The translations under genes were made by a program, and so were the position numbers. A DNA stretch of 64,000 nucleotides from Raphanus sativus (lineage: Eukaryota > Streptophyta > Magnoliopsida > Brassicales > Brassicaceae): contig NC_079511.1 in NCBI RefSeq assembly GCF_000801105.2, positions 18,747,792-18,811,791 of the forward strand, written 5' to 3'. Below the pieces are notes generated by a model, which saw only the letters and a program-made list of their open reading frames with translations, had not been told where the DNA came from and made no database searches. Shown piece by piece: positions 53,050-64,000 of the stretch. Each line of letters opens with the position of its first letter. The first letter of the stretch is position 1.

Positions 53050-53815
53050 TAACACTCAATACTCCTCCAACTATCGATGATGCTCTTCATAAAGCCACCA
53101 GATACATTACTTTGGAGGAGGAGACAGCCGCATTGGATAAACTCCACAAGAAGCCTCAGAATCACTCAAAAGGTGAATCCTCTGAGGCAAAGGGACCTCA
53201 CAAAAGGGGGAACCCCCGAAACAACAAAACTCAGGGAGAACATTCCTACGCAATCGAGGAAGACAAGGAAGAGAAACCTGTCGCCGCAGCGAACAAAACT
53301 CCCTGGTCAAAAGGCTTTGATAAAAACAAACATTGCTCTTATCATGATCGAGAAGGGCACTCAACTGAGGAATGTTGGGACCTCCAACGACAACTGGCAA
53401 CTAAATTCGCAGCTGGAGAACTAAAGGGCGTGGACCTTAAAAAGCCACCACCTTATCAGAAAAGAGGTTCCAGAGACACCTCCCCAAAGCGCGAGAGGTC
53501 ACCTGAGAAGGAGACCGATTCGCCACCTCCAGCTCCCAATAAAAGAGTCGACATGATTCTTGGGAAATTCCCCCAAGGAAAAAGTTTACAAGTCGAAGCT
53601 CTCTTGAGCAAACCGTCCCCTCAATCGAGCCCCGACTCGAGGGTGGACTCTATCCTTGGAGGATCAAACATATGTCAAGACTCCGTCAACTCCATTAAGA
53701 ATCACGTACGGAAGGCTGTGTCTAACACTGGACCTAAGCCTTCTAACCCGAGTCCAATACTAAGATTTCTTTCTGGGAAAGCGAGACCTCAAACCTCGAC
53801 AGACCTCACGATGAT
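53050..53815 (+). pseudogene. Element D gag, right part
   Basis: The frame continues from D's left piece at TLNTPPTIDDALHKATRYIT. It carries the zinc-knuckle-like CSYHDREGHSTEEC and the Pro/Ser/Lys-rich tail, then runs in one frame through the region preceding protease (SIKNHVRKAVSNTGPKPSNP). A single-base deletion near 53745-53760 relative to C shifts the frame, and the protease begins in another frame at 53816. Confidence 0.87.
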
Positions 53816-54250
53816 GTGTTGATTGTCACCCTGAACATCGCAGGATACGAGGTCCCTGAACTCATGATAGACACAGGAAGCTCTGTCGACCTTATTTTCT
53901 ACAACACCCTAAAAGGGATGGAAATAGACGACTACAAAATTATTGGCCAAAAAGCTAACCTCGTAGACTTCTCCGGAGAAACAGCTACCTCATTGGGGAC
54001 TATCAAGCTCCCAGTCATAGCTGGCGGAATAATGAAAATGACCAACTTAGTAGTCATCGACAGACCTTCCCCGTTCCATGCGATCCTGGGAAGACCCTGG
54101 ATTCACAAAATGAAGGCAGTAGCCTCGACGTATCATCAATGCGTAAAATTCCCAACACCCGAAGGGATAGCTACCGTACACGGTAGCCAGAAGATATCCA
54201 GGATCTGCTATTTGGGAGGATTCGAAATCCTCAAAAAGTCCCCCCAATAG
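53816..54250 (+). pseudogene. Element D protease
   Basis: The retropepsin domain has active site MIDTGSSVDLIF and the block FHAILGRPWIHKMKAVAST. It is nearly identical to C's at 38395-38820. The N-terminal lead-in is in a different frame because of the upstream indel. It ends TAG at 54248-54250. Confidence 0.87.
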
Positions 54251-54277
54251 CAATTATAGATCCAGGAGGGTCGCGAA

Positions 54278-56170
54278 ATGCAACAAAATATTCGAGGTCC
54301 CCCCAAGAACCTCACCGAAAAAGTTTGCATCGACGACTCAGATCCTGAAAGACAGGTGAGCATCGGATCCGAGCTACCTCCCGAGACAAAAAAAGAGCTC
54401 ATTGATTTCTTGAAAAGCAATGTCAAAACCTTTGCATGGTCCACCAGCGACATGAAAGGCATAGATCCGAACGTCACCACCCATAAGCTAAAAGTAGACC
54501 CTACTTTCAAACCGATCAAACAAAAGCGTCGCAAGCTAGGCCTCGAAAAGGCTCAAGCTGTTAACGACAAAGTTGACCGACTTACGAAAGCTGGGTCCAT
54601 TCGAGAGGTACACTACCCCGATTGGTTAGCTAACCTAGTAGTGGTAAAAAAGAAAAACGGGAAATGGAGAATCTGTGTAGACTTCACAGACCTGAACAAA
54701 GCTTGTCCTAAAGACAGCTTCCCGTTACCTCACATCGACCGCCTGGTTGAAGCAACAGCTGGCCATCGACTCCTATCCTTCATGGATGCCTTCTCAGGAT
54801 ACAACCAAATCATGATGGATCCTGAGGACCAGGAGAAAACTGCATTCATAATCGAACGAGGAACCTATTGTTACAAGGTTATGCCATTCGGATTAAAAAA
54901 CGCAGGAGCTACCTATCAGAGGCTAGTAAATAAGATGTTTGCTGGGCAACTTGGAAAAACCATGGAGGCCTATATTGACGATATGCTAGTCAAATCCTCA
55001 GCTGGAGAAGACCATATCTCCCACTTAAGGGAATGCTTCGATATCCTTAACAAGTACGATATGAAGTTCAATCCCACTAAATTTACTTTCGGGGTACCCT
55101 CAGGCGAGTTCCTAGGCTATCTCGTAACCGAAAGAGGCATTGAAGCCAACCGCAGCAGATAGCAACCTTCCTAGAAATGCCGTCACCGAAGACAACCAGA
55201 GAGGTACAGAGATTGACTGGACGAATTGCGGCATTAAATCGATTCATATCCAAGTCCACCGATAAGTGCCTCCCATTCTACAAGCTTTTAAGAAATAATA
55301 AGAAGTTCTTATGGGACGAGAAATGCGAGGAAGCCTTCGAGCAATTGAAAGCTTACCTCTCTGAACCTCCGATTCTATCCAAACCTGTAGTAGGAGAGCC
55401 ATTGTACATGTACCTCGCTGTATCGACTGCCGCAGTTAGCGGCGTGCTGGTACGAGAGGAACAAAACGAACAAAGACATGTCTATTACACCAGTAAGAGT
55501 TTGATAGACGCCGAAACAAGGTACCCTGCAATGGAAAAATTTGCTCTGGCAGTTGTAACAACTGCCAGAAAATTGCGACCTTACTTCCAATCGCACTCAA
55601 TCGTCGTAATGACCTCACAACCATTACGAATGATATTGCACAGTCGTAGCCAGTCAGGGCGATTGGCCAAATGGGCCATAGAGCTCAGTGAATATGATAT
55701 TGAGTATAGACCTCGAGCAGCAGCGAAAGCTCAGGTCCTTGCCGACTTTATTATTGAACTAGCATCCGAGCAATTAGACTCCGAAATAGAATCTCCGAAG
55801 TGGAGCCTGTATGTCGACGGAGCCTCGTCAAAACAAGGCTCCGGTGTCGGTCTAAGGCTAACTTCTTCAGCAGGAGAAACCATTGAGCAGTCATATAGGC
55901 TCGGATTCAGCGCCTCAAACACCGAAGCTGAATATGAAGCACTAATCGCAGGGTTGAAACTCGCCCTAAGCCTCGGAATTCGAGAGCTAAACGCTTATAG
56001 TGATTCACAGCTAGTAGCTAGTCAGTTTCACGGAGAATATGAAACAAGGGACGAAAGAATGGGGCATATCTCAAAGTCGTCCGGAACCTCACTAGGCAGT
56101 TCGACAAATTCGAGCTAACAAGGATCCCACGAGGAGAGAACTCCTCAGCAGATGCGTTGGCTGCTTTAGC
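54278..56170 (+). pseudogene. Element D reverse transcriptase and two RNase H domains
   Basis: RT spans WLANLVVVKKKNGKWRICVD, FMDAFSGYNQIMM and YIDDMLVKS. One missing C at about 55150 (compare C near 39723) shifts the frame. The next frame (55177 on) carries the gypsy-type RNase H without its catalytic Asp (YLAVSTAAVSGV). The archaeal-type RNase H follows ([38 protein letters not shown]), here without the stop seen in C. A missing G at about 56063 breaks the end of that domain, with [10 protein letters not shown] following in another frame. Confidence 0.92.
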
Positions 56171-57944
56171 CTCCACGTCAGACCCCCTCGTAAAACGGAT
56201 CATACCCGTAGAAGGAATCGAAAAACCAAGCATCGACATAGCTACTAAAGCTGAGATAGACGGCAAGCTAACAGAGCAACCCGAAGGTACCTGCCCTGAA
56301 ACGGTAGCTACCCAAGTTCTCACAACATTTTGGTTCCCAAAAACCAGAATACGTAGCTCTAAAAAGCATACCTCCGGGAACACAATCCAAAACACGGAAG
56401 GTATTCCTCGAAATTCAGACTCCTTGGAGCCTGATCTCACGAATACCCCGGGGGCACCAACTCAGACCCACTCGTCTGCAGAATTAAAACCAGAAGCCGT
56501 TCAGCTCTCCAAAATTCATCTTGGGGCACCATCCAGACCCCGGAGAATAATGAAGGAATTGGAGGTATCCCTCGGAATTCAGACTCCCTGGAGCCCAATC
56601 CTACAAATACCTCTGGGGGCACCACGACACCAGGTCCCGAACAGGAACCTCCCTCGTCTCTTCATAACAAAGTTGTAGAGAGAGAGGATTGGAGAATTCC
56701 AATCACGCAATACATCCTGGAAGGAAAGACTCCACCCAATAAATGGGAGGCTCGGAAGCTCAAAGCATTAAGCGCGAGATACTGCGTAATCGAGTCTGTC
56801 CTCCACAAACGAAGCGTTTCCGGACCTTACCTAAAATGCGTCCATGGCCTCGTTGCTATGAGACTCATGAAGGAAATGCACGACGGCTCCTGCGGGAACC
56901 ACTCTGGAGGAAAAGCTCTAGCCATCAGAATAAAAAGACAGGGATATTTCTGGCCTACCATTATTGCAGACTGTGAGGCCTATTCCTCTTCATGCGACAA
57001 GTGCCAGAGGCATGCACCGATTATACACCAACCTGCGGAAAAGCTGTCCAACATATCCGCCCCTTATCCATTTATGAGATGGTCCATGGACATCGTAGGA
57101 CCACTAGTAGCATCAGGAAGTGGAAAGAAGAAGCTACGCTTCCTCTTAGTCCTAACAGACTACTTCACAAAATGGATAGAGGCTGAAGCTTTCCAACAGG
57201 TAACCAGAGTCGAGGTCGAACGATTTGTGTGGAAAGAAATCATGTGTAGACACGGCGTCCCATACGAAATCGTAACTGACAATGGAGGACAATTCATATC
57301 CCACGATTTCAAAATATTTTGTGACAAGTGGAATATTCGCCTGACCTTCTCAACACCTCGCCGACCTCAAGGAAACGGCCAGGCGGAGGCTGCTAATAAA
57401 TCAGTATTAGCAAACCTCAAGAAACGCCTCGGAACCCAGAAGGAACTCTGGTCAGAAAAATTACTTAAAGTACTTTGGGCATGTCGAACCACCCCACGAA
57501 ATGCTACAGAAGAAACCCCTTTCTCCTTAGCATATGGGATGGAAGATGTCGTCCCAGCTGAAACCATTGCTGGTAGCCTCCGCCGGGAACTCTGTACATC
57601 CGATCCCGCAGCTAATGATCTGCTCCTAACAGACAGCCTCGATCTAATCGAGGAAAGACGGGACCGAGCTCTGATTCGCATTCAGAACTATCAGCAAGCA
57701 ATGGCACGATAGTACAATTCCAAAGTCAGGTCCCGACAGTTCGCTATAGGTGACCTAGTACTTAGTAAAGTTTTCGAAGGAACCAAGGAACCAGATGCTG
57801 GAAAGTTAGGAACCAACTGGGAAGGTCCCTATCAGATCATCCATGTGGTACGACCTGGCGTTTACAAGCTCCGAAAGGTGCGAACCGGGATACCTGAAAT
57901 CAGATCGTGGAACGCCATGAATCTTAAGAGATACTATCATTAGG
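56171..57944 (+). pseudogene. Element D linker and integrase
   Basis: The linker has frameshifts near 56450 and 56520. The integrase (56858 on) has the HH-CC finger ([20 protein letters not shown]) and core residues in [17 protein letters not shown] and [14 protein letters not shown] at 57710-57712 (CAG in C) stops the frame before the C-terminal domain. That domain is otherwise present ([34 protein letters not shown]) up to the ancestral TAG at 57942-57944. Confidence 0.92.
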
Positions 57945-58990
57945 TACCTAAAAATCCCTGAACTACGTTAGGCTTGATCCCTTGACTGGGTACGTAGGCA
58001 ACTCCGTCATGAGTGCAGTCCCAACCTCATTTCAACACTTTGTTCACCACAACCAAAGGGGGCATATGTCTGATTAAAATCACATAGCCCAACCAGCAAG
58101 TGTATGATCATTATAATACAGCAATTATATGATTACTATGATACCATGTATCCAATTACCAATAAAGCAATTATTCTCGATGTCTCAATTCTTTAACAAC
58201 ACAGGTCCCTGCAAACACGGACCTAGGGTCCTAAAACCCTTCGGATTAGCTCAGGTCTCCATGAACCTGGACCTAAGGTCTTAAAATCCTTATTAATCTT
58301 GAAGGTCATGAAAATCCTTCAAACGAAATCAAATTTGATAAACTAACCCAAGGTCTTAAAAATCCTTAGAAACCACTAAAGGTCTTAAAATCCTTCAAGC
58401 AATATCAGGTCTCAACGAACCTTGACCTAAGGTCGTGAAATCCTTATCAAATCTCAAAGGTCTTGAAATCCTTATCAAATCTCAAAGGTCTTAAAATCCT
58501 CATCAAATCTCAAAGGTCTTGAAATCCTTAAAAACAAAGGTCTTAAAATCCTTATCAAACCTCGAAAGGTCTTAAAATCCTAAGCAAGTCTCAATGGGTC
58601 TTAAAATCCCACAAACGAACTCAGGTTCCCAAGAACCCCCACCTAAGGCGTCTAAGTTAAACTTAGGTTCCTAAAAACCTTAAGCTAATCTCGATATTCC
58701 AAGAATTCCTCTTAAGGAACTAAAAACGACCAAAGTCTTCCAGACTTATCATAAAACCTGATTATGATCAAATGTCATATTTTACGACTAAAGCGAAAAA
58801 CTTAAAATAAAACTGAAAACCAAGTCTTGATAGATAAAAGGTTTAAAGGCCTCCTCAGGCCGACGAAGGTTCAAAAGACCTTAACAGAAACAAAGGTTTG
58901 AAAGCCTCCTCAGGCTATAAGTCTTAGAAATAAAAGAAACCAAAGCCCATTGGGCGGAAATTCTAGAAACACATGAAAGAGCCTCAGCTC
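57945..58990 (+). repeat. Element D post-pol region with AAGGTCTTAAAATCCTT repeats
   Basis: It has the same layout as 42516-43531 in C: the CTACGT...ACGTAG motif at about 57962-58000, then the ~27-32-bp degenerate tandem repeat at about 58200-58620. No gene is seen. C and D differ in the exact bases of several repeat units but not in their order. Confidence 0.8.
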
Positions 58991-61531
58991 TTAAACTTCC
59001 TTGTCATCCGAGCTCTTCTCAGCTCCCTTGCCAACCGGATCATCCTCCTCAGGAACCTCTTCCTCCATCTCCTTGTCGCCATCTCCAGGGACGGCTTCGA
59101 CCTGGGCTGAGTAAGAACCCACCAATCCCAAATTAGAACCGAACTCTCCAGAAAAAGGAGAGATTAAACATATTAACCTCGAAAGTACCTGAGCTCTCAG
59201 AGAGCTGGGAAAGAGGGAGCTTGCCGATCGAGAAATCCGAGACCTGAGCCTTCTCGTACGCCGCAACAGCCTCTGGCATCATTGCCACCAAGCGATCATA
59301 CTCGTCTTGAGTGCTCTTAATCTCACCATCCAGCATGTCTTTCAGGAGCTCGGTGTTGGCTTGAATCTCTTGAGCATGAACCAGGAGATCGACGTCATCC
59401 TTCTTCTTGGAGAATTTCTCCTTGACAACAACCAGAACTTTGTTGTAAGCATCAGCTACCTCCTTCTTTCCTCTCCGGACGGCTAGCCTGACCTCAGCTT
59501 CCTTGTTCTTCTGGCTGCTCTGGGATGAAGCAATCAGCTCCTTGACTTGGTACTCGACTATCTTCCGAGCAGCATCCAAATCCCCAATCTTCCTATTCTT
59601 CACCTGGAGGTCAATCAACTGGCTTTCGATTGTCCCTTGCTGAGCATCACACTTGGAGCCGAGTCTCTTTACCTCAGCTTGGAGATCCGAGATCAGAGCC
59701 CGAGTCTGATTGAGCTCAGTCTTGTTGGCCTTGACCAGATCAGTGACCTGAGCTTATTCCTCAGCACTGGGGGCATTGCGTAGGGCGTCCTCAAACTTGA
59801 ACTGAGCCCTGTTAATAGCGCCAGCCAGCTATAAAAGACAAAAGAAAACGATTTAGTGAAAATCTTCCAAAAATAAATTAAGCTATAAAGTTGAAATAAA
59901 TTTCATACCTGACCCATGTGATGGGCAATGTCAACGTACTCATCCTTGTTCGTGAGATTGGAGATCGAGGGAAGGGAACACCCTGTACTCTTCATATGCC
60001 TCATCAGAGTAGCCAAACCCCACGAATCATCCAAAACCGATCCAGGCTTCGAATGAGCAAAGTTCCAGCCAACGGTTCCTCCTCTAGAAGAGGAGGAGGA
60101 AGACCTCGAAGGTCTGTCAACCTGGTCAGTCCGGGACCTCTTGCTCCTCGGAGGCTCAAATTCTGGAGGATCCCTCACCATTTGAGGATTAGCTTCAGTC
60201 ACCGGAACCTCGGAGGGAAGGCCAACTTCCTGAACTTTAGGCTCCGAAGAACCAACACCTTTATCAGGAGCAGAGCCTCCCTCGTCAAGAGCTTCCTTCA
60301 CAGAGTCAAGGAAGGATCGTCCTTGGTTCTTGTCGCTTCCTCTAGAGGAGCTGGCAGCCTTGGTCGATCTGCCCCTGGAACGGAAGGAAGGATGGATAGG
60401 CATCTTCTGTGAATGAGTCTTCTCGGAAGTACTTGCTCCGGACAAAACTTCGAAAACTGAATCACCTTCAGAGACTAGAATCATGAAAAGGATTCATTAA
60501 TCACATAAAACAGATTCGAATAATGAAAATTAGAAGTTATCAAAGGAAGGGTGCCTTCTAAACCAGCAACTGTCACTGAGTCAGGGAAGGACGCCTTGTA
60601 TGGATCAGGAAATCTAGCTGACCCAACTCTCGAAGTGGTATAAGCTCCCCAATTATTAGGGCTGTGCTGCAGCTTCCTGTGAAGAGCTCTGGTGAGTTTA
60701 CCAAACAACTTGATAGGATCCTCAACTTCTGCAAAAGGAATCAAAAGGCAATTAGCACATCATGATAAGCAAAAATAAACATGCAAGCATATCCCTAAAG
60801 TCCTAACCAGAAATGTCAGACCAAGAGGTCCTGAGGTCTCGGCCTACAGGAACCGTCGAGGGATCAATCTTGACATAAAAATACTTCTTGCGCCAGTCAT
60901 CGTCACTGGCCGTGAACTTGAATATGCCTAGCCCTGGACGACCGGGGAGATAGTAGGTACCGCTCCCACCATCCTTGGAAGTACTCTCATTTATCGAGAA
61001 GAGACTCATTAGCTCAGTCAACCCCACGATAACTCCTTCCTCCTTGGCCCTAGTGATGAATCCGTTTATCACTCGGATAACTGACGGACAAAGTTGAGAA
61101 AGGGCTAATTGGTAATGATCTAAGAGATCTAGCAAAAGGGTGGGGAGAGGAAATCTAAGATGACACTTAGAAATATATTTCTCGTGAACGCAGAACCAAC
61201 CCTCCGGAACGGTCTCGGGGGTTTCGTCTTCAGTACAAGCTCTAGCTAGGTCGATCTTGCCGTGAGCTTGAACAGCAAGATTGACGACGTCCTGACTCTT
61301 CAAGAACGAGGAAAAGTGAGGTCCGGAGGAGGCGCTCTTGCCGCCTTTCTTCTTCATCCCCTTGACTCTTGCTCCTATCGAGTCTTTAACCTTCTTCTTC
61401 TTGGCTTCCGTCATCTTCTCACCAGCTTCCCGTTTGACCTTCATAATGCGGGCACCGGAGGCTGAGATTTGAACTTCGCCGGAACCTTCTTTTGACTCAT
61501 AGTAGTAAAAAGAAAGGGAAATAGGGAGCAA
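58991..61531 (-). pseudogene. Antisense gene of element D: Transposase_28-like domain plus coiled coil
   Basis: It has the same four-exon layout as in C, without insertions. Exon 1 (61531 to about 60810) ends SWSDIS at a donor CTG/GTTAGG and includes PEGWFCVHEKYISKCHLRFP and LPTLLLDLLDHYQLALSQLC. Exon 2 (about 60735-60560) has VGSARFPDPYKASFPD; its donor is GAAG/GCACCC where C has GTATTT. Exon 3 (about 60478-59912) ends HHMGQ at CAG/GTATGA. Exon 4 (about 59829-58991) is a coiled coil (KNRKIGDLDAARKIVEYQVK) with an acidic end. Damage: the ATG context is altered (no MDPP start), a stop lies near 59755, and a frameshift lies near 59150. The function is unknown. Confidence 0.85.
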
Positions 61532-61714
61532 AAGAAAGGAATTGGACTAAGGCGAAATCTCAGAGAGAGTTAGGAATGAAGAACTTGTTCGATCAGGAAG
61601 CAGATAAAAAAAAAAATAACAACATGCAGCAAAATAAAGGAAAGAGGAGAGTTACCTTGGAAACCGTCGAGAGGCGTGGAGGAAGTGGAGAGACAAGCAG
61701 TTAATTCTCTCAGC

Positions 61715-61722
61715 TTTATATC
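61715..61722 (-). promoter_or_regulatory. TATA box for the antisense gene of element D
   Basis: GATATAAA on the minus strand, in the same relative place as in C (52280-52287), about 185-215 bp upstream of the coding start. Confidence 0.5.
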
Positions 61723-61919
61723 CCATCACGTCTCGAAAATCGAAAATCAAATTTAAAACTCGCTTTAATCTGAGTCGTCGATTTAATTAGAGAGAAATTA
61801 CAGCCGTCCGATCAAACGAGAATATATATGGTTGAGATACTAAGTAATCATTATCTCAACCATAAGATCGAGGTTGGGCGGCTAGGTCTAGCTCCCGAGA
61901 ATAACGAAGTCTAATCTCG

Positions 61920-61934
61920 AAAGCTGGGGGCAAC
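61920..61934 (+). other. Polypurine tract of element D
   Basis: AAAGCTGGGGGCAAC immediately precedes the 3' LTR. It is identical to C's. Confidence 0.8.
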
Positions 61935-62480
61935 TGTTGGACCCAAATATGGCCCGCTAGCTGACAATAGTACCAAAGCAAGTATTGGGCCGAAACAAAG
62001 CCCAACGCGTATCAGAGACCTGAGCTAAGGTTCATTACGGAGCCGGAGGCTGGAAGCTAAGGGCAATCTTCGAAGAGGTCACGATGAAGAGGAAGCTCAC
62101 ATCGTAACAGAAGGAGCGCAGGACCCGGTCAAAGGGAAGCTGTTACAAATCCCTCAAATCACGGAGGGGATCTCGGGAACCAGTTGGCTACGATCAAGTG
62201 GGACCTGAGGCTATTTAAAGAGAAAGCAAATCAAGAAAGAGTGGCTATTCAACCTTTATTCATTTTCACGATTATTCATATCAACTCTAAAAGCATTTTT
62301 GCTATCTTTGTAATCATCAAGAGAAACATCTTCTGTAACCATTCTTTTACCATATTATCAATACAAATCGAAGTTCATTCAACAAGTTATTACGGGATTC
62401 GGCCCGCTTTATCTTTCCCTAACCTTTCCTAAACCTTAAACCTGATCTAAAAATCTAGGTGGTGAGTTTAATCCCTCACA
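61935..62480 (+). repeat. 3' LTR of element D (546 bp)
   Basis: TGTTGGACCCAAATATGG to CCCTCACA. It is nearly the same as both C LTRs. The following bases (CTCAT) would be the right target duplication, but the left copy is not in the window. Confidence 0.93.
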
Positions 62481-62797
62481 CTCATCTCCATCCTCTCGAG
62501 CAGTTCTAGCGGCCTGGTTGGAATAACTCTTCTGCGTGGCGGCATCCAAAAAAAAAACAAAAATGGTTAACTTTGCTAAAACCGAATATCTCCACAAAAG
62601 GCTTTTCTAACACATACGTTTATTTGCTCCTAGAATATCCAGAAAAGACATCGCTTGTACAGACGTCTTTGTACCTCCGGAATTTCCACACATGGACTCA
62701 TATTTATGTAAATATATACATAACAATTCTTAACATCAAACATTTCAATCGAATATTAAATCCTCTATTATTATATTTCCGGTTTAACAATAAATAA
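62481..62797. other. Flanking DNA with no recognised feature
   Basis: This is AT-rich sequence after the end of D, with no supported gene and no similarity to the elements in the window. A short A run at about 62548-62557 is the only notable feature. Confidence 0.5.
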
Positions 62798-62799
62798 TA

Positions 62800-63058
62800 C
62801 TCCCTCCGTCCCACTTTAAGTGGAGTTTTAGGGAAATTTTTTTGTTCCATTTTAAGTGATGTTTTCAAGTTTCTAGGTAAAAAATAAATGCATTTTAATA
62901 TTTTTAATTATTTATATTCTATAGTATAATTGTTTATTGGTTGAAATTATTTTAATCATTATTATTTTTAGGTAAACGATAAAAATAGAATAAAAGTTTG
63001 TAATTTCTTAATCAACGTGCAAAAACCTCAAAACTCACTTATTTTGGAACATAGGGAG
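62800..63058. mobile_element. Stowaway-like MITE (259 bp)
   Basis: The left end is CTCCCTCCGTCCCACTTTAA; the right end, read from the other strand, is CTCCCTATGTTCCAAAATAA. These are imperfect inverted repeats carrying the CTCCCTCCGT signature of Stowaway (Tc1/mariner-type) MITEs. TA dinucleotides flank both sides (62798-62799 and 63059-63060), the expected target duplication. It has no coding capacity. Confidence 0.85.
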
Positions 63059-63368
63059 TAATAAATAAACAAGATTCTCATGCAGATTCAATTCACAGAG
63101 ACGAACATGTTTTGATCCTAGACTTTCCATAATATTAATACTAAACTAAAATGAGATTAAACTGAATAATTTTCACCTTAGTCATGGCTGGAATGGCCAA
63201 CTGCAACATGAGAGTCAAAGGCTTAGGCTTAGAGTCTCAGAAAATAAAATATCCTCAAATGGAATATTTTTTAAAATAATAACTTTCCTAAAATGGAAAC
63301 AACTTCATTTATATAATTGTTTTCCTAAATTAGAAATGTCCTCTAAATAGATTTCTATAACTATTGAT

Positions 63369-63542
63369 ATGCACGTCCTTGAGATGGGTGTAAGTCCGGT
63401 TAAGATGACGCAACAGCTAATGCTAGGTAAGGACGCTGATATTGGGCTCATTGGTATCCCCAAATTCCTGGAAACCAAGTTCATAGCGGGACAATATACC
63501 AAAGTGGAGGAAGATGGAGAGATCGAAGGTACTGAAGACTAG
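63369..63542 (+). CDS. Possible 3' terminal exon or small gene, 57 codons, unrecognised
   Basis: The frame starts at ATG 63369 (MHVLEMGVSPVKMTQQLMLG) and ends with an acidic tail (VEEDGEIEGTED) at TAG 63540-63542. Its composition looks protein-like, unlike the surrounding AT-rich DNA. The frame is also open upstream through ISITID to an AG at about 63350, which could be a splice acceptor. An AATAAA at 63575-63580 is well placed as a poly(A) signal. I do not recognise the family. It may be the last exon of a host gene, a gene fragment, or chance. Confidence 0.4.
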   Translation: MHVLEMGVSPVKMTQQLMLGKDADIGLIGIPKFLETKFIAGQYTKVEEDGEIEGTED

Positions 63543-63782
63543 TTAGAGCTAACTGTATTTCAGTTTCTTTTGCAAATAAAAATGAGAATTCGTCCAAAAA
63601 AATACTGAACATGGCAAGAATGGCCAAAAGAAATCTGGACTCGAGCCTGACCATTAAAACACTGAACATTTGTTGACTTTTTCAGTTTATTAAGAAACTG
63701 TCGATTGACTTACCAGATTAATTCACCGTTAACCGATAGTTAAGACAGTGTTTACTAACTGTTAAATACTGCCGTTAAGTGA

Positions 63783-63796
63783 AAACGACGTCGTTT
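63783..63796. other. Perfect 14-bp palindrome AAACGACGTCGTTT
   Basis: AAACGACGTCGTTT equals its own reverse complement. ACGT-core palindromes can bind bZIP proteins, but there is no adjacent gene to support a regulatory role. It may belong to the repeat that contains the tRNA-like sequence. Confidence 0.4.
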
Positions 63797-63830
63797 CATC
63801 ACGTCGTTATGTTTAATTAAAATTGTTGTG

Positions 63831-63891
63831 GTTGGATTCGAACTCGTGCACTCGTGGATCTTGGGAGGTCTTTGCCACTGAACTAGTGGAC
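63831..63891 (-). repeat. tRNA-like sequence, SINE-type head
   Basis: On the minus strand the 61 bases contain a box-A-like TAGTTCAGTGGC and, about 30 bases later, a box-B-like GAGTTCGAATCC, in the order and spacing of an internal Pol III promoter. There is no proper acceptor stem, so it is not a tRNA gene. The flank TTTAATTAAAATTG followed by GGTTGGATTCGAACTCG is repeated about 131 bp further on (from 63942), cut by the window end. Confidence 0.5.
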
Positions 63892-64000
63892 TTTTCGTAA
63901 GATTACCATATACATTTCTTTTTATTGATCAAAATATGTTGATGTTTAATTAAAATTGGTGTTGGTTGGATTCGAACTCGGCACTCATGTTTAATGTGAA

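Larger units (their letters stand above)
34535..62480 (+). mobile_element. Element D: Tat-lineage gypsy retrotransposon, split by element C
   Basis: The left piece (34535-35542) is gag. The right piece (53050-62480) continues gag in the same place and carries protease, RT, two RNase H domains, integrase, an antisense gene, polypurine tract and the 3' LTR (61935-62480). Element C sits between, with AGAGC duplications (35538-35542 and 53045-53049). C and D belong to the same family and differ by only a few percent by eye. The 5' LTR of D is not present and was probably lost in the gap. Confidence 0.9.

Overview
The window looks like pericentromeric or otherwise repeat-saturated heterochromatin from a plant, most likely Brassicaceae. 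The reasons are Athila-type and Tat-type Ty3/gypsy LTR retrotransposons, a CACTA (En/Spm) DNA transposon, and a Stowaway-like MITE. There are no prokaryotic features, rRNA genes or CRISPR arrays, and I see no intact host gene. Almost every base up to about 62,480 can be assigned to nested transposable elements. One 100-base N gap (34435-34534) marks an assembly join.

Layout, left to right. (1) Positions 1-370 are a broken Athila gag fragment. (2) Element A, an Athila-like element, spans 371-6935: 5' LTR 371-1810, a PBS matching tRNA-Asp, broken gag, and a pol that keeps RNase H and integrase but has lost protease and reverse transcriptase. Its 3' LTR is absent. (3) Element B, Tat lineage, starts with an LTR at 6936-7444 and carries gag, protease, RT, two RNase H domains and integrase, all frame-shifted. 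Its integrase is split at 13078/22029 by (4) element B1 (13079-22023). B1 is a non-autonomous relative with two ~2 kb LTRs, a perfect 5-bp target duplication (GTCCT), a GC-rich minisatellite in each LTR, and only a protease/RT remnant inside. (5) The 3' part of B (22029-24634) holds an antisense coiled-coil gene. (6) Element E is a minus-strand member of the B1 family (24635-34040); its 5' LTR (on the right) is truncated near the gap.

(7) Element D, another Tat-lineage element, enters after the gap at 34535 and ends with its 3' LTR at 61935-62480. It is split inside gag by (8) element C (35543-53044), a close relative of the same family, with perfect AGAGC target duplications. C in turn hosts (9) a 4.4-kb CACTA element (44286-48725, AAT duplications) and (10) a solo LTR of the B1 family (49235-50784, ACTGG duplications). 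Both landed in C's antisense gene. (11) The last 1.5 kb (62481-64000) is outside the LTR elements. It holds a 259-bp MITE, a possible 57-codon terminal exon and a tRNA-like (SINE-type) sequence.

Functionally the genes are retrotransposon machinery (gag, protease, RT, RNase H, integrase), all with stops or frameshifts. In addition, B, C, D and E, with a remnant in B1, carry a spliced gene running antisense to the element between pol and the 3' LTR. In C and D it has a domain I recognise as the 'putative gypsy type transposon' family (Transposase_28, PF04195) followed by a coiled coil. It also has its own TATA box and a conserved splice donor upstream of the ATG. This antisense gene is the most interesting recurring unit. 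I did not find convincing evidence of a wholly new system.
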